DNA of 64,000 bases, from contig NZ_QZCF01000002.1 in NCBI RefSeq assembly GCF_003591485.1, positions 496,001 to 560,000 on the forward strand. Direction: 5' to 3'. The notes beneath the pieces were generated by a model. The model was not told where the DNA came from, did no database searches, and saw only the letters and a list, made by a program, of their open reading frames with translations. Shown here piece by piece: positions 41,049 through 48,409 of this stretch. The translations under genes and the position numbers were made by a program. The stretch comes from Paenibacillus sp. 1011MAR3C5. Its GTDB lineage: Bacteria; Bacillota; Bacilli; Paenibacillales; Paenibacillaceae. Numbering within the stretch: the stretch's first letter is position 1; every line of letters begins with the position of its first letter.

Positions 41049-41131
41049 ACAGTATGGTTTCTCTCCACTCCTATCCAATAACTGCAGCGTTCATCATGAA
41101 CGCAAACCACTCCCTTGAGTGGTTTTTTTTT
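41049..41131 (+). ncRNA. Candidate small RNA (~83 nt)
   Basis: Bounded by a consensus promoter and a strong terminator. Predicted RNA: an unpaired 5' third with a C/U-rich stretch (41061-41077), a hairpin GCGTTCA-TCA-TGAACGC (41087-41103), and the terminator hairpin AACCACTC-CCTT-GAGTGGTT (41105-41124) with nine T. C-rich single strands of this type pair with SD sequences in several Firmicutes regulatory RNAs; that role here is inferred. A 5'-proximal ATG at 41054 has no SD. Confidence 0.6.
41105..41131 (+). terminator. Strong Rho-independent terminator of the candidate sRNA
   Basis: AACCACTC (41105-41112), loop CCTT, GAGTGGTT (41117-41124), T run to 41131. Confidence 0.92.
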
Positions 41132-41198
41132 GTCTAATTTAGGGCTGCTCTGACGCCGGGCACACTCGAGACCCTCAAGCCATCATGACGTGAATGAT

Positions 41199-41236
41199 CA
41201 GCTCTGCCGCTTTCTGCTGCAGGGCTGTTTTGTTTG
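41199..41236 (+). terminator. Second terminator-like hairpin in the 40959-41497 gap
   Basis: CAGCTCTGC (41199-41207) pairs with GCAGGGCTG (41219-41227), one G-T, followed by TTTTGTTTG. The rest of the gap holds a repeated CAAACATAGG (41245-41254 and 41269-41278) and nothing I can assign as a gene. Confidence 0.55.
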
Positions 41237-41411
41237 AGGAGCTTCAAACATAGGTTATATAAGAGTAACAAACATAGGCGCAAGGCCTTTTTCACCCTGA
41301 TTCGTTTTATTAGGAAAATGAAGGTTTAAGGACTAATGTCGAAACAAGCAGGATTTTGCCCGTAGGAATCGAATTGTTAATCTACTCAACTTAAATCTGT
41401 ATTTATTGAGA

Positions 41412-41440
41412 TGACGACCGCAACTTTTTGTTTTCGGGCC
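41412..41440 (+). promoter_or_regulatory. Possible ECF-type promoter of the sigma operon
   Basis: GCAACTTTTT followed ~15 nt later by CGGTAC resembles the AAC ... CGT layout of ECF-recognised promoters, which often drive their own sigma gene. The match is partial. Confidence 0.3.
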
Positions 41441-41497
41441 GGTACAATGATACATAGGGTCCGGGAATAATCTGCAGGTGGAGGAGGTTCGCCTGTC

Positions 41498-42091
41498 ATG
41501 ACTGATTCCCAGTTAATAAGAGAGATTAAGGATGGCAATGTCGAGCTGTACTCCGAACTGATGCGGCGTTATCAGCGCAAGATATTGGCATTCATCTTTC
41601 ATATGCTGAAAAGCGCGAAACTGGAATTGCTGGCTGAGGATTTATGTTCAGAGACGTTCTATAAAGCATACCGCAGCCTCCACTCCTTCCGGGAGATGGA
41701 TGCTTCTTTCTCTACGTGGCTGTATACGATTGCGCGCAATACCGTACTGAGTGAGCTTAGAAAAGGCAAGGCGAATAATGTATCGCTCGATGACGCAGGT
41801 TTCGAACCCATCGCATCGCATGAGGCCGCTCCCGAGCAGCAGCTTCTGCGCAATGAAAGAATGGCTATGGTTCGCGAGGCAATCAACAATTTGCCGGAGA
41901 AGCAACGGTCCGCGCTTATTCTTAGGGAATATGACCAGCTGGACTACCAAGAGATTGCGAATATTCTTGGGCAGTCGGTCAGTTCCGTCAAATCATTGCT
42001 GTTCCGGGCAAGAGCAAGCGTGAAGACGCAGCTTGAGCCTTATTATGGAACAATGCCGTCGGCGGAGTCTTTCGAGAGGATGAATTCATGA
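41498..42091 (+). CDS. ECF-type RNA polymerase sigma factor
   Basis: A 197-residue sigma factor with region 2 (~residues 10-80, including FREMDASFSTWLYTIARNTVLSELRKG) and region 4 (~120-180; LPEKQRSALILREYDQLDYQEIANILGQSVSSVKSLLFRAR). It lacks regions 1 and 3, typical of the ECF group. SD GGAGGAGG precedes the ATG. ATGA overlap with the next gene, an anti-sigma factor. The stress it responds to cannot be read from sequence. Confidence 0.92.
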   Translation: MTDSQLIREIKDGNVELYSELMRRYQRKILAFIFHMLKSAKLELLAEDLCSETFYKAYRSLHSFREMDASFSTWLYTIARNTVLSELRKGKANNVSLDDAGFEPIASHEAAPEQQLLRNERMAMVREAINNLPEKQRSALILREYDQLDYQEIANILGQSVSSVKSLLFRARASVKTQLEPYYGTMPSAESFERMNS

Positions 42092-42690
42092 TGAAATGCG
42101 AGGACGTGCAGCTCAGGTTTTCCGACTACTGGGATATGTCCGAGGACGATCAGGAGAGAATAGAACTGGAGGCCCACTTGCTCGATTGCGAGCAATGCTC
42201 CGCACATTACGGCTTCTGGGAAGAGAGCGAGGATCTCCTACGCATATGCGCAGAGGAAAGCGCGGAGATCGGCCCTTCCGAGCATGTGAACCGTGCCGTG
42301 ATGGAGCGCATCTACCTGGATGAATCCTGGTACTTGCCAGTTCCAAGCAAAAGCTATCACTTCTCAAAATCATTCCGGCGAAATACGGCCATTCTAATCG
42401 CGGGCTGCATGGCGATGTTCGCTTGCGCGTTTTTTGTATTTGTGTTCGATTACAAGAATGCGCCCACCGAGGCGCAGAAGATGACGGGACTGATTGAAGC
42501 GGCTAACGCTTCGACCAACAACGCGTTTATGACGGCAGGCTTCTATGCAGAAGTGCCCGTATCCAGCATAAGCGACCCGGTCGTTCTGACCGTGGTGCCT
42601 ACGTTCCCGCAATATTATGTAGCGCTATCGCTGCTTGGGCTTGTTATGGCATTACTGATATTAAATTGGCTGTCCAGAACGCGACACTGA
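42088..42690 (+). CDS. Zinc-finger anti-sigma factor, membrane-bound
   Basis: A 200-residue protein. The N-terminal zf-HC2 (ZAS) motif is seen as EAHLLDCEQCSAHYG (H-x3-C-x2-C, ~residues 30-37), which holds the sigma factor in the cytoplasm. A first membrane helix (~95-117; TAILIAGCMAMFACAFFVFVF) and a second near the C-terminus (~178-195) frame an extracytoplasmic loop. The gene overlaps the sigma gene by 4 bp, so the two are co-translated. Confidence 0.88.
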   Translation: MMKCEDVQLRFSDYWDMSEDDQERIELEAHLLDCEQCSAHYGFWEESEDLLRICAEESAEIGPSEHVNRAVMERIYLDESWYLPVPSKSYHFSKSFRRNTAILIAGCMAMFACAFFVFVFDYKNAPTEAQKMTGLIEAANASTNNAFMTAGFYAEVPVSSISDPVVLTVVPTFPQYYVALSLLGLVMALLILNWLSRTRH

Positions 42691-42732
42691 CGTTCGGCTA
42701 AGGACCGGCAGACATCGAAAGGGGTAATCGGA

Positions 42733-43320
42733 TTGCTAATCGGTTTGGTCCGGCACGGGAAGACGGATTGGAATGCAAAAGGGATTATACAAGGGCAGAC
42801 GGATATCTCGCTTAACGAAGAAGGCATTGCGCAAGCGGGTGCGCTGGCGTCTCGGCTAAGCAAGGAAGAGCGCATATGGGACGCGGTCATCTCAAGCGAT
42901 CTGCAAAGGGCAAGAAGAACGGCAGCCATTATCGCGGAACGGCTGAATATTCCTGTATTGGAGCCGGATACCCGGCTGCGTGAGCGTTATTTTGGAGAAA
43001 TCGAAGGGACGACGGAGCAAGAGCGTCTGGAGCGCTGGGGCGCAGACTGGCGTGAGCTAAGCCTTGGCATGGAATCCGATACAGCGGTGCGAGCCAGAGG
43101 CACAGAAGCGATCTCGGACCTGATGAAGAGAGAGGAAGGCCATAGCGTTCTCGTCGTCTCGCACGGCAGCTTCATCGCTCAGATGTTAAAGGAGCTATGT
43201 GCGGATCTGGAGGATTCCCGCCTTGGCAACTTGTCGTACTCTATTCTGGAACGGCAGGAAGACGCATGGCAGCCTCTGCTTCATAACTGTACCCGGCATT
43301 TGGAAGAGATCAAAGTCTAG
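42733..43320 (+). CDS. Histidine phosphatase family protein
   Basis: A 195-residue protein with the catalytic LVRHGKTDWNAKGIIQGQTD motif near the N-terminus (phospho-accepting His), SDLQRARRTAAII, a LRERYFGEIEGTT Glu-bearing segment and VVSHGSFI (second His). The family includes phosphoglycerate mutases, CobC-type and sugar-phosphate phosphatases; the substrate is not predictable. Start TTG 42733 after AAAGGGG. Located 43 bp after the anti-sigma gene, possibly the same operon. Confidence 0.88.
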   Translation: MLIGLVRHGKTDWNAKGIIQGQTDISLNEEGIAQAGALASRLSKEERIWDAVISSDLQRARRTAAIIAERLNIPVLEPDTRLRERYFGEIEGTTEQERLERWGADWRELSLGMESDTAVRARGTEAISDLMKREEGHSVLVVSHGSFIAQMLKELCADLEDSRLGNLSYSILERQEDAWQPLLHNCTRHLEEIKV

Positions 43321-43349
43321 CCTTACATTTTTAGATCAACATTAAAGCA

Positions 43350-43380
43350 AGCTTTCCGATTATTTTCGGAGAGCTTTTTT
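43350..43380 (+). terminator. Rho-independent terminator
   Basis: AGCTTTCCGA (43350-43359) pairs with TCGGAGAGCT (43366-43375), one G-T, then T run. Confidence 0.85.
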
Positions 43381-43519
43381 GTGTTTCAGTCCCATACTTT
43401 TACAGCCCTCCCCATCTCTTGGGTATGAAATGAGCGAAATATCCAATAATGGTACTAAAACCTTAGCTATAGAAGCCGCAGCCTGCGAGGGAGCGGTACG
43501 CTGGAGAAAGGGGAGAGCC

Positions 43520-44695
43520 ATGAATCTATCGGACATGCTGAGTTATGCCGATATCGGACAGCTTAGCAAGATTGCGGGCGCTTACCGGTGCGAATGCAAT
43601 GGGAACTCCAAGAACGAGCTGATCCAGTCCATTCTGTCGCAAGTGAATCGGCATGACGTATTCGAGAATCAAATTAGCTCTATGAAGCTGGAGGATCTCC
43701 GTTTCCTCAATTCTCTGCTATTCGAGTCCAGGCAGTCTTACAGTCTGGAAGACCTGGTCGCGAGAGTTCAACAAAGCCGTTTCGGCGAGGAGAAGAAGGA
43801 AGCGGCAGACGAACCGGTCAAAAAACCGAAAAAAAGCAAGAAGAAAGCCGCTTTGCCGCCTAGTCCCAGAGAAATTATTGTCCAGTTCAAGCATCAAGGC
43901 TGGCTCTTTAACGGATTCAGCGGTCCGGGAAGGTACCTGTTTCAAATTCCGAGCGATCTGAAGACCCGATTCCGCGAGACGCTTAGACGAAGATTCGCCG
44001 AGCAGCTGCAATACACGGATGAACCGCATATGTACAGGGATGAACAAGGGTTGATTCAAGAAGATATCAAGCAATTGCTTCATTATGTATATCACAATGA
44101 AGTGCAGCTCATCACGGACGGTTCTATGTATAAGCGATCCCTTCAGCAAATGCTGGACCGGATGGGTGTGCGGGAGGAGCTGCCGAGCAAGGGCGCATGG
44201 CGTTTTGGATACGGGCGCCACTTCAATCATTACCCCGACCGGTTCTCCCTACTCTATGATTACTGCTGCAGCGCCAAATATATCAGTGAACAACCAGATG
44301 GATGGCTCGTTGTGGAGGATGCGGGGAAAGAGCGGCTGGAGAAGCCGGCTGAAGCAGATGAGCAAGAGCTGGTGTATCGTTATTGGCTGAAGCTGTACAA
44401 GGGCCCCGTGGCCAATCTGCTGTCGCTGGTGCATTGGATTCATGCGCTTGCGCCCGATTGGGTGAGCGTGGCGTCGCTTCGGGAAGTGCTGGTCCCTTTC
44501 ATCAAGACCTATTACTACGACGATGCCAACGCCATCCTGGAAGCCAGGGTTCTTAAAATGATGGTGCATCTCGGTCTGCTGCGCATAGGGGAGCATCCGG
44601 AGCACGGAACGGTCGTGCGCATGACGAAAGCGGGGAATGCGGTTATTGATCGCATGGCAAGAGGGAAAGACTCAGCCGGACTTGCCTTGCATTGA
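43520..44695 (+). CDS. Large protein of unknown function with a C-terminal winged-helix-like end
   Basis: A 391-residue soluble protein. I use ATG 43520 (SD AAGGGGAG, 5 nt) rather than the in-frame upstream start at 43379, which lies in the preceding terminator. N-terminal ~40 residues (IGQLSKIAGAYRCECNGNSKNELIQSIL) resemble a SAP/Rho-N nucleic-acid-binding helix pair; a Lys-rich linker follows (~95-115, KKPKKSKKKAA); the C-terminus (VLKMMVHLGLLRIGEHPEHGTVVRMTKAGNAVI) resembles a winged helix. A nucleic-acid role is a weak inference. No B. subtilis counterpart known here. Confidence 0.7.
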   Translation: MNLSDMLSYADIGQLSKIAGAYRCECNGNSKNELIQSILSQVNRHDVFENQISSMKLEDLRFLNSLLFESRQSYSLEDLVARVQQSRFGEEKKEAADEPVKKPKKSKKKAALPPSPREIIVQFKHQGWLFNGFSGPGRYLFQIPSDLKTRFRETLRRRFAEQLQYTDEPHMYRDEQGLIQEDIKQLLHYVYHNEVQLITDGSMYKRSLQQMLDRMGVREELPSKGAWRFGYGRHFNHYPDRFSLLYDYCCSAKYISEQPDGWLVVEDAGKERLEKPAEADEQELVYRYWLKLYKGPVANLLSLVHWIHALAPDWVSVASLREVLVPFIKTYYYDDANAILEARVLKMMVHLGLLRIGEHPEHGTVVRMTKAGNAVIDRMARGKDSAGLALH

Positions 44696-44720
44696 CTTTC
44701 AGAAGCAGCCTTGGTAGAAT
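44692..44720 (+). promoter_or_regulatory. SigA promoter of the gamma-carbonic anhydrase gene
   Basis: TTGACT (44692-44697), 17-nt spacer, TAGAAT (44715-44720) with extended TGG; begins at the stop codon of the upstream gene. Start about 44727. Confidence 0.7.
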
Positions 44721-44749
44721 CTCCCCAATTCAAGGATGACAAGGGAGAT
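44719..44749 (+). promoter_or_regulatory. SD-sequestering hairpin before the gamma-carbonic anhydrase gene
   Basis: ATCTCCC (44719-44725) pairs perfectly with GGGAGAT (44743-44749), the SD. The left arm starts within the -10 and ends about 2 nt before the predicted start, so it is absent from the promoter's own mRNA. Confidence 0.5.
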
Positions 44750-44757
44750 GAGAATGG

Positions 44758-45264
44758 ATGTTGTTGCCGTATAACAAAGTAATCCCCGCTGTTCACGATA
44801 GCTGCTATATCGCTGAAGGAGCCAAACTGATCGGCGATGTGTCGATTGGCGAGAAAAGCACGATATGGTTCAATGCCGTATTGCGCGGTGATCTGGCCCC
44901 GATCCGGATCGGCCATAGCTGCAATATACAGGACGGAGTAGTCGGTCATGTCAACACCGATCAACCGCTTATATTGGCGGACGAAGTGTCGGTCGGCCAT
45001 AGTGCGATTATTCACGGCTGCACGATAGGCAGAGGTACATTAATCGGAATGGGGGCAATCGTACTTAACGGCGCAGACGTTGGTGAATATGCTTTAATAG
45101 GAGCCGGTTCGATTGTGACAGAGAACAAGAAAATACCATCCTATACGCTTTCTATCGGAACGCCCGCCAGAGTCGTAAGAGAGTTGACAGAGGATGATTT
45201 GTTGCGCATGAGAAGGACGATGGAGAGCTACGTGACGAAAGGAATCGAATATAGGATCTCTTAA
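44758..45264 (+). CDS. Gamma carbonic anhydrase family protein (YrdA/PaaY-like hexapeptide-repeat protein)
   Basis: A 168-residue left-handed beta-helix protein with hexapeptide repeats from about residue 20 to 140: AKLIGDVSIGEKSTIWFNAVLRGD, IGHSCNIQDGVVGHV, VGHSAIIHGCTIGRGTLIGMGAIV. The metal-binding His residues of gamma-class carbonic anhydrases are at the GHV, GHSA and IHG positions. Whether it hydrates CO2 is unknown; many relatives are uncharacterised. ATG 44758 follows GGGAGATG, which lies in a hairpin. Confidence 0.85.
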   Translation: MLLPYNKVIPAVHDSCYIAEGAKLIGDVSIGEKSTIWFNAVLRGDLAPIRIGHSCNIQDGVVGHVNTDQPLILADEVSVGHSAIIHGCTIGRGTLIGMGAIVLNGADVGEYALIGAGSIVTENKKIPSYTLSIGTPARVVRELTEDDLLRMRRTMESYVTKGIEYRIS

Positions 45265-45287
45265 GCGCCGGTTTGGAGGTGTATCCT

Positions 45288-45470
45288 ATGGACAAAATGA
45301 AAGAAACGTATGAGGCGATGCTCGGATTGGTCGCTGAGCTTGTACTGGACGAAGCTGTATTGAAATTTCAGACCGAGAAGCTGAATCACGCAATAGACAC
45401 GGCGCTCGCGTCCGGCGACGAGGATACGTTCTATCGACTCGTCAAGCAACTCAATGAGCTGAAGCATTAA
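45288..45470 (+). CDS. Small IDEAL-domain protein
   Basis: A 60-residue helical protein resembling the IDEAL domain (PF08858) found at the C-terminus of B. subtilis YpiB: LVLDEAVLKFQTEKLNHAIDTAL then ASGDEDTFYRLVKQLNELK. Here only that domain is present, without the UPF0302 part, just before the ypiF-like gene as in B. subtilis ypiB-ypiF. ATG 45288 follows GGAGGTG; a 7-bp ATAGGAT/ATCCTAT pair (45251-45257/45283-45289) encloses the SD and start. Confidence 0.7.
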   Translation: MDKMKETYEAMLGLVAELVLDEAVLKFQTEKLNHAIDTALASGDEDTFYRLVKQLNELKH

Positions 45471-45477
45471 TGATAAG

Positions 45478-45530
45478 AAGCTTCCATGTGCGGCCGGCTT
45501 ATGCCTGCTAGCGCACGGAGGCTTTCTTTT
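45478..45530 (+). terminator. Rho-independent terminator after the IDEAL gene
   Basis: AAGC-TTCC-TGTGC on the left (from 45478) pairs with GCGCA-GGA-GGCTT on the right (to about 45523), with small internal loops, then TTCTTTT. Confidence 0.65.
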
Positions 45531-45579
45531 GTAGAATGGAAGGGGAAGAGCATAGACAACGGGGAAATGAGGAGAGCGG

Positions 45580-46002
45580 ATGAAATTCAGCGATATAACG
45601 GAAGAACAATGGGACGAGCTTAAGCCGTACCTGGATACATGCCTGCTTCCCGTCACGGGGCTTGGCGGCGGGGAGTCGCCCTATGAAGCGACTGCCCGGC
45701 TCGAACGGCTGCGGGATATGATGGATCTGGTAGAGATTCCGTTCAAGGGCAGGGTTGTGACTTATCCGGCATGCCATTACATAACGGAGAGCGAATCGTT
45801 CCAGTCGATGCTGGGCGAATGGTGCAGCCGGCTGAAGCAATCGGGGTTTAACTATGTGATTGTCATGACAGCGTTTTCCGCGCCAGCACTGACGATTGAA
45901 GCTGCGGATCTGATCCTGCAGCCGGGACCGGACGGACAGCTTCTGTCCCATAGCGAGGTGTCGTCACAAATTAGAGAGCTCTGGAGCGCCATTTCTCCTT
46001 AA
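45580..46002 (+). CDS. ypiF: DUF2487 protein (YpiF)
   Basis: A 140-residue soluble protein starting MKFSDITEEQWDELKPYLDT, with LVEIPFKGRVVTYPACHYI and NYVIVMTAFSAPAL. It matches the YpiF/DUF2487 family that regularly precedes the qcrABC operon in Bacillales. Function unknown; position hints at a link to the bc complex. SD GAGGAGAG precedes the ATG. Confidence 0.75.
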   Translation: MKFSDITEEQWDELKPYLDTCLLPVTGLGGGESPYEATARLERLRDMMDLVEIPFKGRVVTYPACHYITESESFQSMLGEWCSRLKQSGFNYVIVMTAFSAPALTIEAADLILQPGPDGQLLSHSEVSSQIRELWSAISP

Positions 46003-46132
46003 ATATGGATATCCTTCGTATAATTAGATCGAATTATGGGGAAAACAAATGCCAGAGCAGGTCAAATGTGACAAAATGATAACAAATTATTGAACGGTAT
46101 TTCCAGAATGACGCAAATATCGGGCCATATTC

Positions 46133-46161
46133 TTGACGCTCCCAAACACCTAGGCTATTAT
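46133..46161 (+). promoter_or_regulatory. SigA promoter of qcrABC
   Basis: TTGACG (46133-46138), 17-nt spacer, TATTAT (46156-46161). Start about 46168, ~75-nt leader containing the small dyad TTGCC-GTGC-GGCAA (about 46189-46203). Confidence 0.7.
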
Positions 46162-46242
46162 AAGTTATGTCCTAGTTCGTCATGTGTTTTTGCCGTGCGG
46201 CAAGACGCGAGATATGGTTGGCAAAGGGGGTTAGAACAGAAG

Positions 46243-46773
46243 ATGAGTAATCATGAACAACACGAGACGGCGCATCGTCCGGTTCAGCGCAAAGAAATGT
46301 CCCGGCGTCAATTTTTGTCATATACGCTTGGCGGCACAACGGCCTTCATGATGGGCGGCGCGGTATTGCCGATGGTTCGGTTTGCGGTTGATCCGCTTCT
46401 TGCGAAGAAGGGCGAAGGCAATCTGGTGAAGGTCGTCGAAGAGAGCAAAGTCACCGCGGAACCGCAAGAATTCAAGTTCAAGATTCATCAGATTGACGGT
46501 TGGTATGAGAGCGAGCCTGAACTCGTAGCTTGGATTTCGAGAGGCGAAGACGGCAAGATATTTGCACTGTCTCCGGTCTGCAAGCATTTGGGATGCACGA
46601 TTTTCTGGAATACGAAGGGTCATAACGAATATGACTGTCCGTGCCATGACGCAAGATATTCCAAGGACGGCAAGAACTTGGCAGTAGCCAACTCGCCGCT
46701 CGACGAATATGAAGTCGTCGTAGAGAACGGGATCGTCTATTTGGGACCACTCGTTCCGAACACAAGAAGCTAA
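46243..46773 (+). CDS. qcrA: Menaquinol:cytochrome c reductase Rieske iron-sulfur subunit
   Basis: A 176-residue protein. The N-terminus has a twin-arginine-like signal (KEMSRRQFLSYTLGG) and a membrane anchor; the Rieske domain carries CKHLGC and CPCHDARY (Cys and His ligands of the 2Fe-2S cluster). It passes electrons from menaquinol to cytochrome c in the bc complex on the outer membrane face. ATG 46243 is ~11 nt after AAAGGGGG; the ORF's upstream starts overlap the promoter. Confidence 0.95.
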   Translation: MSNHEQHETAHRPVQRKEMSRRQFLSYTLGGTTAFMMGGAVLPMVRFAVDPLLAKKGEGNLVKVVEESKVTAEPQEFKFKIHQIDGWYESEPELVAWISRGEDGKIFALSPVCKHLGCTIFWNTKGHNEYDCPCHDARYSKDGKNLAVANSPLDEYEVVVENGIVYLGPLVPNTRS

Positions 46774-46789
46774 GGAGGGCGTACTGCAG

Positions 46790-47461
46790 ATGTTTAAAAA
46801 TGTATACAACTGGATCGATGAACGTCTTGACATTACGCCGCTTTGGAGAGATGTAGCAGACCATGAAGTGCCCGAGCACGTTAACCCGGCGCATCATTTC
46901 TCTGCATTTGTCTACTGCTTCGGTGGCTTGACGTTTTTTATCACGGTTATCCAGATTTTGTCGGGGATGTTCTTGACCCTGTACTACGTGCCGGATATTA
47001 TTAACGCTTACGCGAGCGTTGACTATCTGCAGCATCAGGTCGCATTCGGCCAGATCGTTCGCGGCATGCACCATTTCGGTGCGAGCTTGGTAATCGTAAT
47101 GATGTTCCTACATACTCTTCGCGTATTTTTCACCGGCTCCTACAAGGCTCCGCGTGAGATGAACTGGGTAGTCGGAATGCTGATTTTCTTCATCATGCTT
47201 GGCCTTGGATTTACAGGATACCTGCTTCCATGGGACAACAAAGCTTACTACGCAACTAAAGTAGGTGTAGAAATCGCGGCTTCCGTTCCTGTTATCGGAT
47301 CCTACATCGCTGACTTCCTGTATGGCGGCGATATCGTAGGCGCGCAGACGCTGACTCGCTTCTTCGCGATTCACGTATTCTTCCTGCCAGGCGCATTGAT
47401 TGCCATGCTGGCGGCGCACTTCCTGATGATTCGGAAACAAGGCATTTCGGGACCACTTTAA
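46790..47461 (+). CDS. qcrB: Menaquinol:cytochrome c reductase cytochrome b subunit (b6-type)
   Basis: A 223-residue four-helix cytochrome b6-like protein: haem-ligand His residues in GMHHFGASLVIVMMFLHTLRV and in FAIHVFFLPGALIAMLAAHFLMI, plus GYLLPWDNKAYYATKVG (quinol site). With QcrC it makes the split cytochrome b typical of Bacillales. SD AAGGAGGGCG precedes ATG 46790. Confidence 0.97.
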   Translation: MFKNVYNWIDERLDITPLWRDVADHEVPEHVNPAHHFSAFVYCFGGLTFFITVIQILSGMFLTLYYVPDIINAYASVDYLQHQVAFGQIVRGMHHFGASLVIVMMFLHTLRVFFTGSYKAPREMNWVVGMLIFFIMLGLGFTGYLLPWDNKAYYATKVGVEIAASVPVIGSYIADFLYGGDIVGAQTLTRFFAIHVFFLPGALIAMLAAHFLMIRKQGISGPL

Positions 47462-47480
47462 GCGAAGGGAGGGCTTACAC

Positions 47481-48344
47481 ATGGCTCACGGTCATAAATC
47501 GAACGAGAAGGTCGTCTATGTGGGCGACTCGCGCGTCAAGAAAGCGGGCGGGTTCCAGACACCGCCAGACTATACGTCATTTCCGGGTAAATCGGAAGCC
47601 TTCATCCCCAACTTCCTTCTGAAGGAATGGATGGTTGGTTGCGTTGTCTTGGTCGGTTTCCTGGTATGGGTTATCGCGGAGCCTGCACCACTGGGCTATC
47701 CGGCTGACCCGACGAATGCATCGTTTATTCCGATGCCAGACTGGTACTTCTTGTTCCTGTATCAATTTTTGAAATATCCATATGTATCGCAGGAGTACAT
47801 CCTGCTTGGCACACTCGGCATCCCCGGCATTCTGTTCGGCGGCTTGCTGCTTGCCCCATTCCTGGATACGGGTAAGGAGCGCCGCTTCTACCGCCGTCCA
47901 ATCGCTTCGTCGCTTATGCTTCTTACGCTGGCGGCTTGCGTATACTTGACGGTTGTATCTTGGGACCACTACCAGCACATGCTGGAGAAGAATGGACAGA
48001 CTCCTGAGCATCATGTTCGCGAGGAAGAAGCGAGACTTGCTCATGAGCGAGGCTTGCCTCGTCCTAATCCGCTGAAGAAAGCGCCTGTTGCAGCAATCAT
48101 TGAGCCAGAAGATCCGGTAATGTCTATCGTTGAGTCCCAATGTATGGGCTGTCATGCGAATGACTTATCCGGTGCTAACGGACCAGCATTGCTTGGCGTA
48201 GGTAATCACCTGTCGAAGGAAGAGATTGTGGAGACGATTACAAACGGCCGTAACAACGGCGCAATGCCTTCATACGAAGGCACACTTTCTTCGGATGAGA
48301 TCGATCAGCTGGCGGTATGGCTGACCAAGCAAAAGCAAGAGTAG
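47481..48344 (+). CDS. qcrC: Menaquinol:cytochrome c reductase cytochrome b/c subunit
   Basis: A 287-residue fusion: N-terminal subunit-IV-like part with three helices (~50-175; MPDWYFLFLYQFLKYP is diagnostic) and a C-terminal cytochrome c domain with the haem motif CMGCH (~residue 221) and axial Met in NNGAMPSYEG. The subunit IV plus cytochrome c fusion is the known Bacillales arrangement. SD AAGGGAGGG precedes the ATG. Terminator follows at 48359. Confidence 0.97.
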   Translation: MAHGHKSNEKVVYVGDSRVKKAGGFQTPPDYTSFPGKSEAFIPNFLLKEWMVGCVVLVGFLVWVIAEPAPLGYPADPTNASFIPMPDWYFLFLYQFLKYPYVSQEYILLGTLGIPGILFGGLLLAPFLDTGKERRFYRRPIASSLMLLTLAACVYLTVVSWDHYQHMLEKNGQTPEHHVREEEARLAHERGLPRPNPLKKAPVAAIIEPEDPVMSIVESQCMGCHANDLSGANGPALLGVGNHLSKEEIVETITNGRNNGAMPSYEGTLSSDEIDQLAVWLTKQKQE

Positions 48345-48358
48345 TTGAACCATTGATG

Positions 48359-48394
48359 AAAACCTGATCGAATTATTCGGTCAGGTTTTTTTTG
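48359..48394 (+). terminator. Rho-independent terminator of qcrABC
   Basis: AAAACCTGA (48359-48367) pairs with TCAGGTTTT (48381-48389), inner CGA/TCG pair, T run. It ends 16 nt before the next ATG. Confidence 0.85.
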
Positions 48395-48409
48395 GAAAGG
48401 AACAAGAAT

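Noticed and set aside
41054-41137. Short ORF beginning at ATG 41054 inside the sRNA candidate
   Set aside because: No SD, and its end runs through the terminator T tract (Phe-rich tail), as expected by chance.
45251-45289. IDEAL gene as an eighth example of the SD-switch layout
   Set aside because: The 7-bp pair encloses the SD in a 25-nt loop rather than pairing with it, and no promoter -10 overlaps the left arm.
46060-46090. Rex or Fnr operator upstream of qcrA (TGTGAC ... AACA)
   Set aside because: Only one half-site is convincing; the second half does not match.
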